From: Bacteroidales bacterium
GTDB taxonomy: Bacteria > Bacteroidota > Bacteroidia > Bacteroidales > UBA3824
Assembly: GCA_017960885.1 (NCBI GenBank)
Contig: JAGCYI010000078.1
Location: forward strand, 1-54,552
Length of the DNA stretch: 54,552 nt
Reading direction: 5' to 3'
The position numbers and the translations under genes were made by a program. A model generated the notes under the pieces. That model worked only from the letters and a program-made list of their open reading frames with translations, was not told the DNA's origin and did not search any database. Of this stretch, positions 43,019 to 51,054 are shown piece by piece. Every line of letters starts with the position of its first letter. Positions within the stretch are counted from its first letter, which is position 1.

Positions 43019-44851
43019 CTATTTTCTGCGTTTTTTGCCACCGTGGAAAAAGTCATCGGCTTCGGCTTTGTGGCGGCGACGGCTTCGGCTCTCGTTGTCG
43101 CGACGGCGCTCTTTGTGTTCCTTGCGGTCTTTGCGTTTCTTGCCGTCGAAATCTTTGTCGCGGTCGCGTACGCTCTCTTTCTCGCGCTGTCCTTCGTGTG
43201 CGCCGGTAGAGGATGCCACCTCAACCGAAATCTCACGTCCGTCGAAGTTTGCGCCGTTCATTGCGTCTACAACCTCTTTCTCGTGGTCGGTGTCAACCTC
43301 GAAGAACGAGAAGTTGCGCATAATATCTATCTGACCTATAATAACATCGCGGTTGTTGACAATGCGGTTTGTAAAGCCCATCATCTTGGCGGGTGTAAGG
43401 TCGTCTTTGGTGCCGAGACTTACAAAAAGGCGAGAATATTTAACCTTTTCGCGGCGGAAGTTGCCTTTCTCCTTGCCTCCACGTTCCTTGCGTCCCTTGC
43501 CACGACCCTGCTCGCTCTCTGCCGAAGCGTCAACGTTGATGTCGGCGGCGTGACGGTAGTAGTCGAGGAAGCGGTTGAACTCTAACGAGACAAATTTCTT
43601 GATAATCTCCTCGCGGCTCATATCGGCAAGAGTTTCGGCAATCTTGGATTCAAAAGCCGAAATCTGTTTCTCGTCGATTTCCACGTTGCGCATCTTGTCG
43701 ATGAGTTTCATCAACTGGATTTCGCAAATTTCGTTGCCGTTGGGAACGGTTTTCTGTTCAAATTTCTTCTTGCAAAGACGCTCAATCTCTTTGAGTTTGC
43801 CCTTCTCTTTGAGGTGGATGATAGAGATTGACACGCCCGAACGGCCTGCGCGACCAGTACGTCCGCTGCGGTGGATATAAACCTCGGGGTCGTCGGGAAG
43901 GTTATAATTGATTACGTGTGTAAGTTCGTTAACGTCCAAACCACGGGCAGCCACGTCGGTAGCCACAAGAATCTGCAAATGGCGGTTGCGGAAACGCTGC
44001 ATTACGTTGTCGCGCTGAGCCTGCGAAAGGTCGCCGTGAAGAGCGTCGGCATTGTAGCCGTCGGACATCAACTTGTCAGCCACCTCTTTGCACTCCATAC
44101 GTGTGCGGCAGAATACTATGGCGTAGATGTCGGGGTTGACGTCGGCAATACGTTTGAGAGCCTCGTAACGGTCTTTGCTGCGTACCATAAAGTAGTGATG
44201 CTCAACGTTTTCAGCACCGATATTCTTTTTAGCCACTGCTATTTCCTCGGGGTCTTTCATATAACTGTGCGCCATACGCTCAATGTCGGCGGGCATAGTG
44301 GCTGAGAAGAGGAATGTGCGTTTTTCTTGAGGAGTTTCGGCAAGAATAGTATCCAAATCTTCTTTAAAGCCCATGCTGAGCATTTCGTCGGCCTCGTCTA
44401 ATACGAGCCACTGAATAGTGTTGATTTTAAGGGCTTTACGTTTCATCAAGTCGATAGCGCGACCCGGAGTGGCAACCACTATTTGAGCACGTTTTTTAAG
44501 CGATTTAATCTGAGTTTCGATGCTTGCACCACCGTAAACAGGCACAATTTCAAGACCTTTGAGATACTTAGAATAGTTTTTCAAGTCGCCAGTAATCTGC
44601 AAACAGAGTTCGCGAGTCGGGCAGAGCACAAGCAACTGAGTATCTGCAACATCAACATCAAGCATATTAAGCACGGGCAAACCAAAAGCAGCGGTTTTGC
44701 CAGTACCAGTCTGAGCAAGAGCGATAAGGTCGCGGTTTTGTGTTGTGATAAAAGGGACGGTCTTCTCCTGAATGGGGGTAAGGTTTTCAAAACCCATTTC
44801 AGTAACCGCGTCGATAATTTGCTTTTTCAAGCCGGTTTCTTCGAATGTCAT
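43019..44851 (-). CDS. deaD: DEAD-box RNA helicase with DbpA-type RNA-binding domain
   Basis: This 610-residue protein has the DEAD helicase motifs: Q-motif FENLTPIQEKTVP, motif I AQTGTGKTAAFG, Ia PTRELCLQ, II LDEADEMLSMGF, III SATMP and VI HRSGRTGRAGRSG. A DbpA/CsdA-type RNA-binding domain follows (about 470-550; YSRLFVSLGTKDDLTP, FSFFEVD), then a basic Arg/Lys/Asp-rich tail of about 50 residues. It unwinds structured RNA in ribosome assembly and cold-stress mRNA handling. A leader of about 110 nt with competing hairpins suggests temperature- or self-regulation. A terminator follows the gene. Confidence 0.95.
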   Translation of the reverse strand: MTFEETGLKKQIIDAVTEMGFENLTPIQEKTVPFITTQNRDLIALAQTGTGKTAAFGLPVLNMLDVDVADTQLLVLCPTRELCLQITGDLKNYSKYLKGLEIVPVYGGASIETQIKSLKKRAQIVVATPGRAIDLMKRKALKINTIQWLVLDEADEMLSMGFKEDLDTILAETPQEKRTFLFSATMPADIERMAHSYMKDPEEIAVAKKNIGAENVEHHYFMVRSKDRYEALKRIADVNPDIYAIVFCRTRMECKEVADKLMSDGYNADALHGDLSQAQRDNVMQRFRNRHLQILVATDVAARGLDVNELTHVINYNLPDDPEVYIHRSGRTGRAGRSGVSISIIHLKEKGKLKEIERLCKKKFEQKTVPNGNEICEIQLMKLIDKMRNVEIDEKQISAFESKIAETLADMSREEIIKKFVSLEFNRFLDYYRHAADINVDASAESEQGRGKGRKERGGKEKGNFRREKVKYSRLFVSLGTKDDLTPAKMMGFTNRIVNNRDVIIGQIDIMRNFSFFEVDTDHEKEVVDAMNGANFDGREISVEVASSTGAHEGQREKESVRDRDKDFDGKKRKDRKEHKERRRDNESRSRRRHKAEADDFFHGGKKRRK

Positions 44852-44879
44852 TTTGTATAATTATTTTAGATGAAGAGCC

Positions 44880-44939
44880 TTTCCCCTGTAATAAAAAGGC
44901 AACAGCCCTCTCACCCAAAAAATTTTCGACACGGGGAAA
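44880..44939 (-). promoter_or_regulatory. Structured leader of the helicase mRNA
   Basis: In the RNA, UUUCCCC (44933-44939) can pair with GGGGAAA (44880-44886). The AAAGG overlapping that second arm can instead pair with an upstream CCUUU next to the AGAG/CUCU pairing. The two folds exclude each other, which is the pattern of a regulatory leader. The evidence is by eye only. Confidence 0.4.
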
Positions 44940-44968
44940 CGCTCGAAATATTCCTTAAATTGCGGCTG

Positions 44969-44976
44969 CAAAATTA
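44969..44976 (-). promoter_or_regulatory. -7 element of the helicase promoter
   Basis: TAATTTTG (minus strand) lies 117 bases before the ATG and implies an unusually long leader of about 110 nt. No TTTG at the usual -33 distance was found. Confidence 0.5.
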
Positions 44977-45046
44977 GAGATTATTTTATCTTTTTGAAAA
45001 TATGAATGTTAAATAAAAAAGATTTTTGGGTTAATGAATATATTTT

Positions 45047-46609
45047 TTATTCCCCCTCAATTACCTCCATCTCTACCTCATGTTTTGAAGTAGATTTGTT
45101 GTAGTTGATGCCGCAAAGAACTATCTTTTTAGAGAATCCTTTTAGACTCTTGGGATAGTCTTTACGTTTTATTTGGTTGATGGCAGAATCGGCTGATTTG
45201 TCGTATTTTAATTCCACGACAATGGCTGGAAACGGCGTTGTGGGCAGGGGAATGAAAACCATATCGGCAAAACCCTTGCCTGTGGGTAGTTCGTGAAAAA
45301 TTTTATAAAAAGGTTTTGCGGCATAATAAGCCAACGTTATGGCACAACGCATTGAGTTTTCGTCGTTGAATTCCAATAAAGATGATGCTTCAAAATGATA
45401 ATCATCGAAAGCGCGGGCTACTTTGTCTTTTTTGAGTTCGATAGTATCGTCTAAGAGTTGTTTAGATTGTCCTACCGCCTTAGATAGTTCGTTCCAACCA
45501 GCCTCCCTAACTGCATTTCTAAATTCTACCGAAACCTCTGTGTTAGGGATTTTCACCTTTTGAGTTTCAGGATTGTATGAGAGATATCCAAGATGAGCCA
45601 AAAGGGTAAGCACATCGTCGCACGAACGGATGTTTTTCATATCGTTGCGAAAACTTGCGGGTTCTATTATCACCTCGCCGCCATTCATCATTTCAATAAT
45701 TTTGGTTCGCACTTGATCGGCATCGGTGTTGATGTAACTCTCTATCGCCATAAAAGATGCCGTTTTTGACCAAAAACTATTGTAATTTTTTCTAAGTATC
45801 GACTGCATTACCGAATAAGGATTGAACATCGACTTTTGTTCTCCAATTATGTAACCATCGTAGGCGTGTTTCATCAGGTCGAAATTCATATTGTGCTCCT
45901 TGCATAACACATTTACCTCTTCATCTGTAAAGCCGTAGTATTTGGCTGTGTCAATGGGGTCGATTATGCTGTATTCTACAAAATTATTAAGTGCCGACTG
46001 TGTTTTAATCTTGATAATAGGCAGAATACCAGTCATATACACAAGAAGGAAAACATTATTGGCATTGTAAGATTTGAACATCGAACGCAAGAAATCAACA
46101 TATTCATCTTGAACATCTTTTTCAACATCACGAACAAGCATATCCCATTCATCGATTATCAAAACAAAGCGGTCGCCGGTATTTTCGTTGATTTCGGTTA
46201 GTGCTTTGCTCAAATAGTTTTGTTCTTCCAAAAAGGGATACGACTTTTTCAAATCGGCAATAATACAGTGTTGTGCCTCTTTAAGTTTATCTTTGTCAGG
46301 GATTTGGGCAAACGTGTTCCAATCAATAAAAATTGTGGGATATTTATTAAGGTGTTTTTCATAATCAGGCGACTTTGTAATTTCCAAGCCCTCGAAAAGT
46401 TCTTTTGAATCAGATTTGCGGTCGTAGTATGCATACGCCATCTTAGCCGCCACCGATTTGCCAAAACGTCTCGGACGCGATATGCACATAAAACGATTTT
46501 CGGTGTCAATATTCTTGTTGAGAATATTCAACAGGCCCGATTTATCAACAAAATTACTGTTGATAACACTTCTGAAAGCAAAATTTCCGCCGTCAATAAA
46601 ATGTCCCAT
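45047..46609 (-). CDS. AAA-ATPase-like protein with PD-(D/E)XK nuclease domain
   Basis: This 520-residue protein has the AAA-ATPase_like family start (VINSNFVDKSGLLNILN), the Walker A-like ISRPRRFGKSVAAKM (P-loop RRFGKS), Walker B FVLIIDEWDML and a C-terminal PDDEXK_9 domain with FPAIVVELKYDKSADSAINQ, where Glu-x-Lys gives the nuclease core. These genes occur in many copies in Bacteroidales, and their function is not established; a link to mobile elements or defence is possible. It is monocistronic with a well-formed promoter. The protein is intact. Confidence 0.88.
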   Translation of the reverse strand: MGHFIDGGNFAFRSVINSNFVDKSGLLNILNKNIDTENRFMCISRPRRFGKSVAAKMAYAYYDRKSDSKELFEGLEITKSPDYEKHLNKYPTIFIDWNTFAQIPDKDKLKEAQHCIIADLKKSYPFLEEQNYLSKALTEINENTGDRFVLIIDEWDMLVRDVEKDVQDEYVDFLRSMFKSYNANNVFLLVYMTGILPIIKIKTQSALNNFVEYSIIDPIDTAKYYGFTDEEVNVLCKEHNMNFDLMKHAYDGYIIGEQKSMFNPYSVMQSILRKNYNSFWSKTASFMAIESYINTDADQVRTKIIEMMNGGEVIIEPASFRNDMKNIRSCDDVLTLLAHLGYLSYNPETQKVKIPNTEVSVEFRNAVREAGWNELSKAVGQSKQLLDDTIELKKDKVARAFDDYHFEASSLLEFNDENSMRCAITLAYYAAKPFYKIFHELPTGKGFADMVFIPLPTTPFPAIVVELKYDKSADSAINQIKRKDYPKSLKGFSKKIVLCGINYNKSTSKHEVEMEVIEGE

Positions 46610-46626
46610 TATAATTCTATTTTCTG

Positions 46627-46657
46627 CAAATATACAGCACTTTTACATAACGGCAAA
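46627..46657 (-). promoter_or_regulatory. Promoter of the AAA/PD-(D/E)XK gene
   Basis: TATATTTG (minus strand, 46627-46634), 19-nt spacer, TTTG (46654-46657). This is a perfect consensus match 18 bases before the ATG. Confidence 0.75.
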
Positions 46658-46698
46658 ACAAAACTACATATTTTTAATTAAACGATAGTTGGCTGTAA

Positions 46699-47688
46699 CT
46701 ATTCACCAAGGATGCGGGAAACTATGCTTTCGGGGGTGATGGAGGTGAGGCATTTGTATTGTTCTGAAAGGCGGCAGGGTTTGTTGCCATAAACCGAACA
46801 AGGACGGCAGGGAAGGTCTACTTGAACCGCGTCGTCGGGGTTTTGGTTGAAGCCGAGGAATCCGGCGGCGGGATGCGTGGCGCCCCAGACCGATACTGCA
46901 CGTGTGCCAACAAGCGAGGCAAGGTGCATATTGGCGCTGTCCATCGAGAGCATACAATCGAGGTCGGCAATGAGGTTGAGTTCGTTGGCAAGTCCGCCAG
47001 AACGCCCTACAAGACTCTCTACATTGGGGTATTTATCTTGCCAAGCGTCTAAAATTGCCTTCTCTTTGTCGCCAAAACCAAAGAGATATATTTTTAAGCC
47101 CTTTGAGGATAGCATTTCAACCACCTTTTCCATCGTTTCCAAAGGCAGAATCTTGCCCTTGTGAGCGGCAAAGGGGGCGATGCCAATTTTGCCCGTTTGT
47201 TCGGAATGCGATTTTGTGGGATAATCCAACTCAAAATCAAATCCAAGACGTTTTAGCACATCGTGGTAACGTTCAAAAGTGGTTTTGAGAGGGCTGCAAT
47301 TAACTGCTCCTTTTTTGGTAAGGCGGCGTTTGTCGGCGCGACCTTTGTTGATTTTTTCGGTTTTGATACCTGCCAAAAATGTGCGTATACGCAGATAATG
47401 CGTACGCAGCACATCGTGAAAGTCGGCGTACGCGTCTATTTTCATCTCCTTGATTTCGCGGAAAAGCCGATTAAGACCCGGCATTCCTTTGTAATCGTTT
47501 TTAAGGTCGATGCCCACAAACTTAACATTCTGCGGCATACGCGAAAAAATAGGTGCAAAATTCTTGCGGCTAAGAAAAACAATCTCCAAACCGCTATATT
47601 TTTTTGCCAACGAATACACCACGGGCACGCACATAGCCACGTCGCCCATAGCCGAAAAGCGCGTTATCAGCAACCTTTTGATTTCCAT
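46699..47688 (-). CDS. Glycosyltransferase family 9 (heptosyltransferase-like)
   Basis: This 329-residue protein has the GT9 pattern: N-terminal RFSAMGDVAMCVPVVYSL, and the nucleotide-sugar site with GIAPFAAHKGKILPLE and LGFNQNP late in the C-terminal half, plus the family motif CMLSMDSANMHLASLVGTRA. GT9 enzymes add heptose or related sugars to lipopolysaccharide core at the cytoplasmic face. Its start shares one base with the stop of the DUF4254 gene (TAATG), a pairing common in Bacteroidota. The acceptor and donor sugar cannot be deduced. Confidence 0.9.
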   Translation of the reverse strand: MEIKRLLITRFSAMGDVAMCVPVVYSLAKKYSGLEIVFLSRKNFAPIFSRMPQNVKFVGIDLKNDYKGMPGLNRLFREIKEMKIDAYADFHDVLRTHYLRIRTFLAGIKTEKINKGRADKRRLTKKGAVNCSPLKTTFERYHDVLKRLGFDFELDYPTKSHSEQTGKIGIAPFAAHKGKILPLETMEKVVEMLSSKGLKIYLFGFGDKEKAILDAWQDKYPNVESLVGRSGGLANELNLIADLDCMLSMDSANMHLASLVGTRAVSVWGATHPAAGFLGFNQNPDDAVQVDLPCRPCSVYGNKPCRLSEQYKCLTSITPESIVSRILGE

Positions 47689-48293
47689 TATTTTGCGCCG
47701 TAGAGTACGGGGTTGAGGTTGGGGTCGTTGTACATCTTCATTTGTTTGTAAACTTTCATATACTTACGTCCCGCTGCAATATCGTCTAAAAGTTGGTCGA
47801 TGGCTGTGCCGAGGTCTTTTTTCTGCTCCAAAAGAACGTTCAACTTGTTCTGACACTGTGCCTTATGGTCGGCTGAAACATCGTTGCGGCTTACCTGCTC
47901 TTGCATATGGTAGATTTTGAGAGCGAGAATGCTGAAACGGTCGACAGCCCAAGCCGGTGATTCTGTGTTGATTACAGCGTTGTCGGCAATTTTTACACCT
48001 TTATATTTATCAAGGAAATAACTGTCGATAAGTTCCACAAGGTCGGTGCGGTCTTGGTTGCTCTTGTCGATACGGCGTTTGATTTTGAGCGCTTCCACGG
48101 GGTCGATTTCGGGATTGCGGATAATATCCTCTAAGTGCCATTGAACGGTGTCGATCCAATTTTTGAGATAGAGGTAATACTCTATTGTCTTCACTTTAAA
48201 AGGGTTGGCGATAGGAGTATCCACATCGTCGTGTTTATGATAATCGGCAATAGATTGCTCGAATATTTTCCAAGAATTTTCGGTAAATGTCAT
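47688..48293 (-). CDS. DUF4254 domain protein
   Basis: This 201-residue cytoplasmic protein is of the DUF4254 type (KNWIDTVQWHLEDIIRNPEI, KIKRRIDKSNQDRTDLVELI, WAVDRFSILALKIYHMQEQV). No enzyme motif or membrane segment is visible; it is nearly all helical. In Bacteroidota the family often lies beside a GT9 transferase, as here, with a one-base overlap, so it probably helps in surface-sugar assembly. That role is inferred from context only. It has its own promoter element and looks intact. Confidence 0.85.
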   Translation of the reverse strand: MTFTENSWKIFEQSIADYHKHDDVDTPIANPFKVKTIEYYLYLKNWIDTVQWHLEDIIRNPEIDPVEALKIKRRIDKSNQDRTDLVELIDSYFLDKYKGVKIADNAVINTESPAWAVDRFSILALKIYHMQEQVSRNDVSADHKAQCQNKLNVLLEQKKDLGTAIDQLLDDIAAGRKYMKVYKQMKMYNDPNLNPVLYGAK

Positions 48294-48322
48294 AACTATA
48301 TGTTTATTGTTTATTGATGGTG

Positions 48323-48330
48323 CAAAGATA
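48323..48330 (-). promoter_or_regulatory. -7 element of the DUF4254-GT9 operon
   Basis: TATCTTTG (minus strand) lies 30 bases before the ATG. No matching -33 element was found. Confidence 0.5.
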
Positions 48331-48410
48331 ATAAAATTTATTTATTCCATAAAAAAATAACTACGGACAGTGGCGGCGGCGCACAAAACCACGCGCACCG
48401 TTACTACACG

Positions 48411-48457
48411 AAAAACCCCGGACACCAGCGCCGCACGGGGCGGTTCGGTGTCCGGGG
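48411..48457 (-). terminator. GC-rich terminator after the gene remnant
   Basis: An 11-bp perfect stem (CCCCGGACACC / GGTGTCCGGGG) encloses a smaller CCGC/GCGG hairpin and is followed on the minus strand by TTTTT. The GC content is far above that of the surrounding DNA. A second small palindrome CCGTCTTCCAGACGG lies at 48469-48483. Confidence 0.75.
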
Positions 48458-48488
48458 ATACAGAGATACCGTCTTCCAGACGGCTAAT

Positions 48489-48703
48489 TTATTGTATTGT
48501 TTTGGTGGACTGCAAAGAGACTCCATCATCACCATTTTCAAACGTGAGTTTATTCAGATTGCTGTTTGCCTTAAAGATATACGGTGTGTTGGCTTCGATT
48601 ATTCCATTTATCGGGTTGGACATTGTGGCTGACCAAACACCGTTTATAGGTTATTCAAATAATTTACATTAACTAATTGTAAATCTTTTACTTTCTTACT
48701 CAT
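48489..48703 (-). pseudogene. Remnant of a surface-protein gene
   Basis: On the minus strand the last 54 codons before a TAA at 48489-48491 read like a normal C-terminus (for example IIEANTPYIFKANSNLNK and LTFENGDDGVSLQSTKTIQ), a type I know from Bacteroidales cell-surface proteins. There is no start codon with a plausible signal peptide; the frame is closed by a stop at 48651. A separate short ATG frame (48703 to 48644) in another phase lies just upstream. A TATATTGC element further upstream looks like a decayed promoter. The whole reads as the two ends of a gene with its middle deleted. Confidence 0.5.
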
Positions 48704-48849
48704 TACACTGAGGTTTTAAATATGTACGCAATATAGATAAAAAAGGCGAAATGATTCCATAAATATTTTGGGAATTTTTATGGATTTTTAGATTGAAAAA
48801 AAATTATATAGGATAATTATAAGGTAATAAACTAATTAAATAAAGAAAT
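48704..48849. other. AT-rich non-coding stretch
   Basis: This part of the 48294-48849 gap contains only A/T-rich sequence and the possible decayed promoter of the remnant (around 48735). I see no RNA gene or repeat in it. Confidence 0.5.
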
Positions 48850-49050
48850 TTATTGCACTTGGTTTCGTAATTTATCAGGATTGCGACGCAAATTCCAAAA
48901 ATCAACAATAATTATACAATCGTTATCAATACGATAAACCATTTTATTGAGCCTTTTTACTATGAGACTTCGGTAAGTTATAGATTCTTCAACATACTTA
49001 ATTGTAGCACGTACAGCAGTTTTTGCTTGCTTTGTCCATTCTACTGTCAT
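48850..49050 (-). CDS. RelE/ParE-like toxin, apparently internally shortened
   Basis: This 66-residue protein starts like a ParE toxin (VEWTKQAKTAVRATIKYVEE) and ends like one (YRSLIVKRLNKMVYRID, IIIVDFWNLRRNPDKL), but about 30 residues of the usual middle (helical hairpin) are absent; complete members have about 95. The frame is open. ParE/RelE toxins block DNA gyrase or cut mRNA on the ribosome. The start overlaps the antitoxin stop (ATGA). It may be inactive and maintained by chance, or a divergent short form. Confidence 0.72.
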   Translation of the reverse strand: MTVEWTKQAKTAVRATIKYVEESITYRSLIVKRLNKMVYRIDNDCIIIVDFWNLRRNPDKLRNQVQ

Positions 49051-49313
49051 ACTGCCTGATGGTATTGATACAATCCAAGATTAAATTCTTGGTCAAGTTC
49101 ACGGAAAAACTCGTCAGAGGGGGTACACTCTCCGTTGGCTATTTCACGTTCGGCTTGGTCGATACGGGCATTAAGTTCCTCTTTTGTGTACGGGCACATC
49201 AATTCTTCTTCTTTATCCAAATCTTCCAACTCGCTTATAAGCCACATCTTTTCTTCGTATGAAAGATTCTTCAAAATATATTCACGCATATTTATCAATA
49301 ATTCCTTGCTCAT
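49047..49313 (-). CDS. Antitoxin partner of the ParE-like protein
   Basis: This 88-residue acidic protein has a helical N-terminal half (LLINMREYILKNLSYEEK) and the segment CPYTKEELNARIDQAEREIA, a pattern common in antitoxins paired with RelE/ParE toxins. Antitoxin precedes toxin and overlaps it by four bases, the standard module order. The protein probably neutralises the toxin by wrapping it and may repress the operon. No clear promoter or operator was found in the 114 bases upstream. Confidence 0.75.
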   Translation of the reverse strand: MSKELLINMREYILKNLSYEEKMWLISELEDLDKEEELMCPYTKEELNARIDQAEREIANGECTPSDEFFRELDQEFNLGLYQYHQAV

Positions 49314-49427
49314 AATCTATATTTTGTGGTAAAAATACCAATAATTAGCAATTTTACAAAAATTAGCCAACATTTTTTTGCAAATAAAACAATTTAGTGC
49401 CAAAATAATTAAATGAGGATTAGATAA

Positions 49428-50312
49428 TTAATTACCCCATCTTTGGGTTATTCCTCCATACGAATCCACTCTGCGGTCGCGGAAATAGGGCCAAATGCGG
49501 CGGACGGTTTCCATTTGGTTGAGGTCGATGTCGGCGTAGACGATTTCCTCTTTGTCTAACGACGCTTGTGCAATGATTTCGCCCTGAGGACCTGCCACAA
49601 ACGAACTGCCCCAAAAACAGATGCCTTCGCTGTGCTCTTCGTGTTTTTCAAAGCCCACACGATTGACAGCCGCCACAAAAATTCCGTTGGCAACGGCGTG
49701 TCCTCGCTGCACAGCGATCCACGAATCGCGCTGACGGTTGCCGTCTTCGCCCTCCTCGCTCGGAAGCCAGCCTACTGCTGTGGGATAAAACAGCACGTCA
49801 GGACCTTGCATTGCAGTTAACCGCGCCGCCTCGGGAAACCATTGATCCCAACAGATTAGCACACCGATACGTCCAAACTTAGTGTTGTGAGCCTTGTAAC
49901 CGAGGTCGCCCGGGGTGAAATAAAATTTTTCGTAAAAGCAGGGGTCGTCGGGAATGTGCATTTTGCGGTAAAAACCTGCCATTGAGCCGTCGGCGTCGAA
50001 AACCATCGCGCTGTTGTGGTATATCGAAGTGCTGCGTTTTTCAAAAAACGGAATCACCAACGAACATCCGAGGTCAGCGGAAAGTTTTGAAAAGGTCTGA
50101 TAAGACGGACCGTTTTCAGCATCCTCGGCAAAGTCGAAATAGTCAATGCTTTCGCTCTGACAGAAGTAAAACGAGGAGTAGAGTTCGGGCAAACAGATTA
50201 CATTTGCACCCTTACGTGCTGCCTCGGTAATGTACTCAACGCACTTGGCTGTGTTGGTTTCACGATTGCCGTCGAGGTTGAGTTGCACTAATGCTATTTT
50301 ATAGTTACTCAT
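49428..50312 (-). CDS. aguB: N-carbamoylputrescine amidase
   Basis: This 294-residue carbon-nitrogen hydrolase has the Glu-Lys-Cys triad in CLPELYSSFYF, GFYRKMHIPDDP and GVLICWDQWFPEAARL. The size and the segments VAAVNRVGFEKH and GSSFVAGPQGEI match plant and bacterial N-carbamoylputrescine amidases. It releases putrescine, CO2 and ammonia from N-carbamoylputrescine, the product of the agmatine deiminase encoded at 51722-52768. The start overlaps the end of the deoxynucleoside kinase gene (ATGA). The sequence is complete. Confidence 0.92.
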   Translation of the reverse strand: MSNYKIALVQLNLDGNRETNTAKCVEYITEAARKGANVICLPELYSSFYFCQSESIDYFDFAEDAENGPSYQTFSKLSADLGCSLVIPFFEKRSTSIYHNSAMVFDADGSMAGFYRKMHIPDDPCFYEKFYFTPGDLGYKAHNTKFGRIGVLICWDQWFPEAARLTAMQGPDVLFYPTAVGWLPSEEGEDGNRQRDSWIAVQRGHAVANGIFVAAVNRVGFEKHEEHSEGICFWGSSFVAGPQGEIIAQASLDKEEIVYADIDLNQMETVRRIWPYFRDRRVDSYGGITQRWGN

Positions 50313-50914
50313 TTTAATGTATTATCAATCAAAGTTATAAGTTTATCCAAATCCTCTGGGCGGTTGGGGAAGTTGAGATTGTCGATGTCAACAGTAAGGA
50401 TTTTACCAAGTTTATAGTTTGATGTCCACTTTTCGTATTTTTCGTTGAGGCGGGTGAGGTATTCGGGACTAATGCCCTGCTCGTAAACCCTGCCACGTTT
50501 GCGGATTTGTTCCAAAAGTGTTGACACATTGGCTTTTAGGTAAATAAGAAGGTCGGGCGGCGAAATGAGCGAACTCATTTTTTCAAACATTCCGAGATAG
50601 TTTTCAAAATCGCGAGTATCCAACAGGCGCATATCGTGAAGGTTTTCGGCAAACACATACGCATCCTCGTAGATGGTGCGGTCTTGGATAACGTTTCGAC
50701 CCGACTTGCGGATGTCGATAATCTCGCCCAAACGGCTCTGCATAAAGTAAATCTGCAAGTTAAACGCCCAACGCTCCATATCCTCGTAAAAGTTGTTGAG
50801 ATATGGATTTGCCTCCGCATCCTCAAAATGCGCCTCCCAATTGTAGTGCTGGGCAAGAAGGTTGGCAAGTGTGGTTTTGCCCGAACCAATATTTCCTGCA
50901 ATTGCTATGTGCAT
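50309..50914 (-). CDS. Deoxynucleoside kinase
   Basis: This 201-residue P-loop kinase has Walker A AIAGNIGSGKTTLANLL at the N-terminus, the substrate motif VIQDRTIYEDAYVF (the DRS-like Asp-Arg) and the lid KRGRVYEQGISPEYL. It belongs to the bacterial deoxyguanosine/deoxyadenosine kinase type, which phosphorylates deoxynucleosides in salvage. Which base is preferred cannot be read. It precedes aguB with a four-base overlap, an odd pairing of salvage and polyamine genes. Confidence 0.9.
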   Translation of the reverse strand: MHIAIAGNIGSGKTTLANLLAQHYNWEAHFEDAEANPYLNNFYEDMERWAFNLQIYFMQSRLGEIIDIRKSGRNVIQDRTIYEDAYVFAENLHDMRLLDTRDFENYLGMFEKMSSLISPPDLLIYLKANVSTLLEQIRKRGRVYEQGISPEYLTRLNEKYEKWTSNYKLGKILTVDIDNLNFPNRPEDLDKLITLIDNTLK

Positions 50915-51027
50915 AGTTATCAGTCTTTTATAATATGTTAGAATATAGGTTGAGTAACAGTTTTAATGTTTGGTAAAATTAATAAATAGATTTTATAAAA
51001 CGGATTTTTCTTGAAAAGATTTGTTTA

Positions 51028-51035
51028 TAAATTTG
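51028..51035 (+). promoter_or_regulatory. -7 element of the rpe promoter
   Basis: TAAATTTG lies 20 bases before the rpe ATG. No TTTG at normal -33 spacing was found. Confidence 0.5.
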
Positions 51036-51054
51036 CAAAAAATTTTTTTTCGAG

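Noticed and set aside
42941..43585. Open frame of 214 codons with hydrophobic stretches on the plus strand
   Set aside because: It is antisense to the Arg/Lys-rich tail and RNA-binding domain of the helicase; the Val/Ala/Phe-rich translation is an effect of reading basic codons backwards.
44852..45046. Small RNA or tRNA gene in the helicase upstream region
   Set aside because: There is no cloverleaf or conserved tRNA box; the hairpins are better explained as the mRNA leader.
48370..48672. Open frame of 100 codons on the plus strand over the GC-rich palindromes
   Set aside because: It reads through a terminator hairpin and the antisense of the gene remnant, and has no recognisable features.
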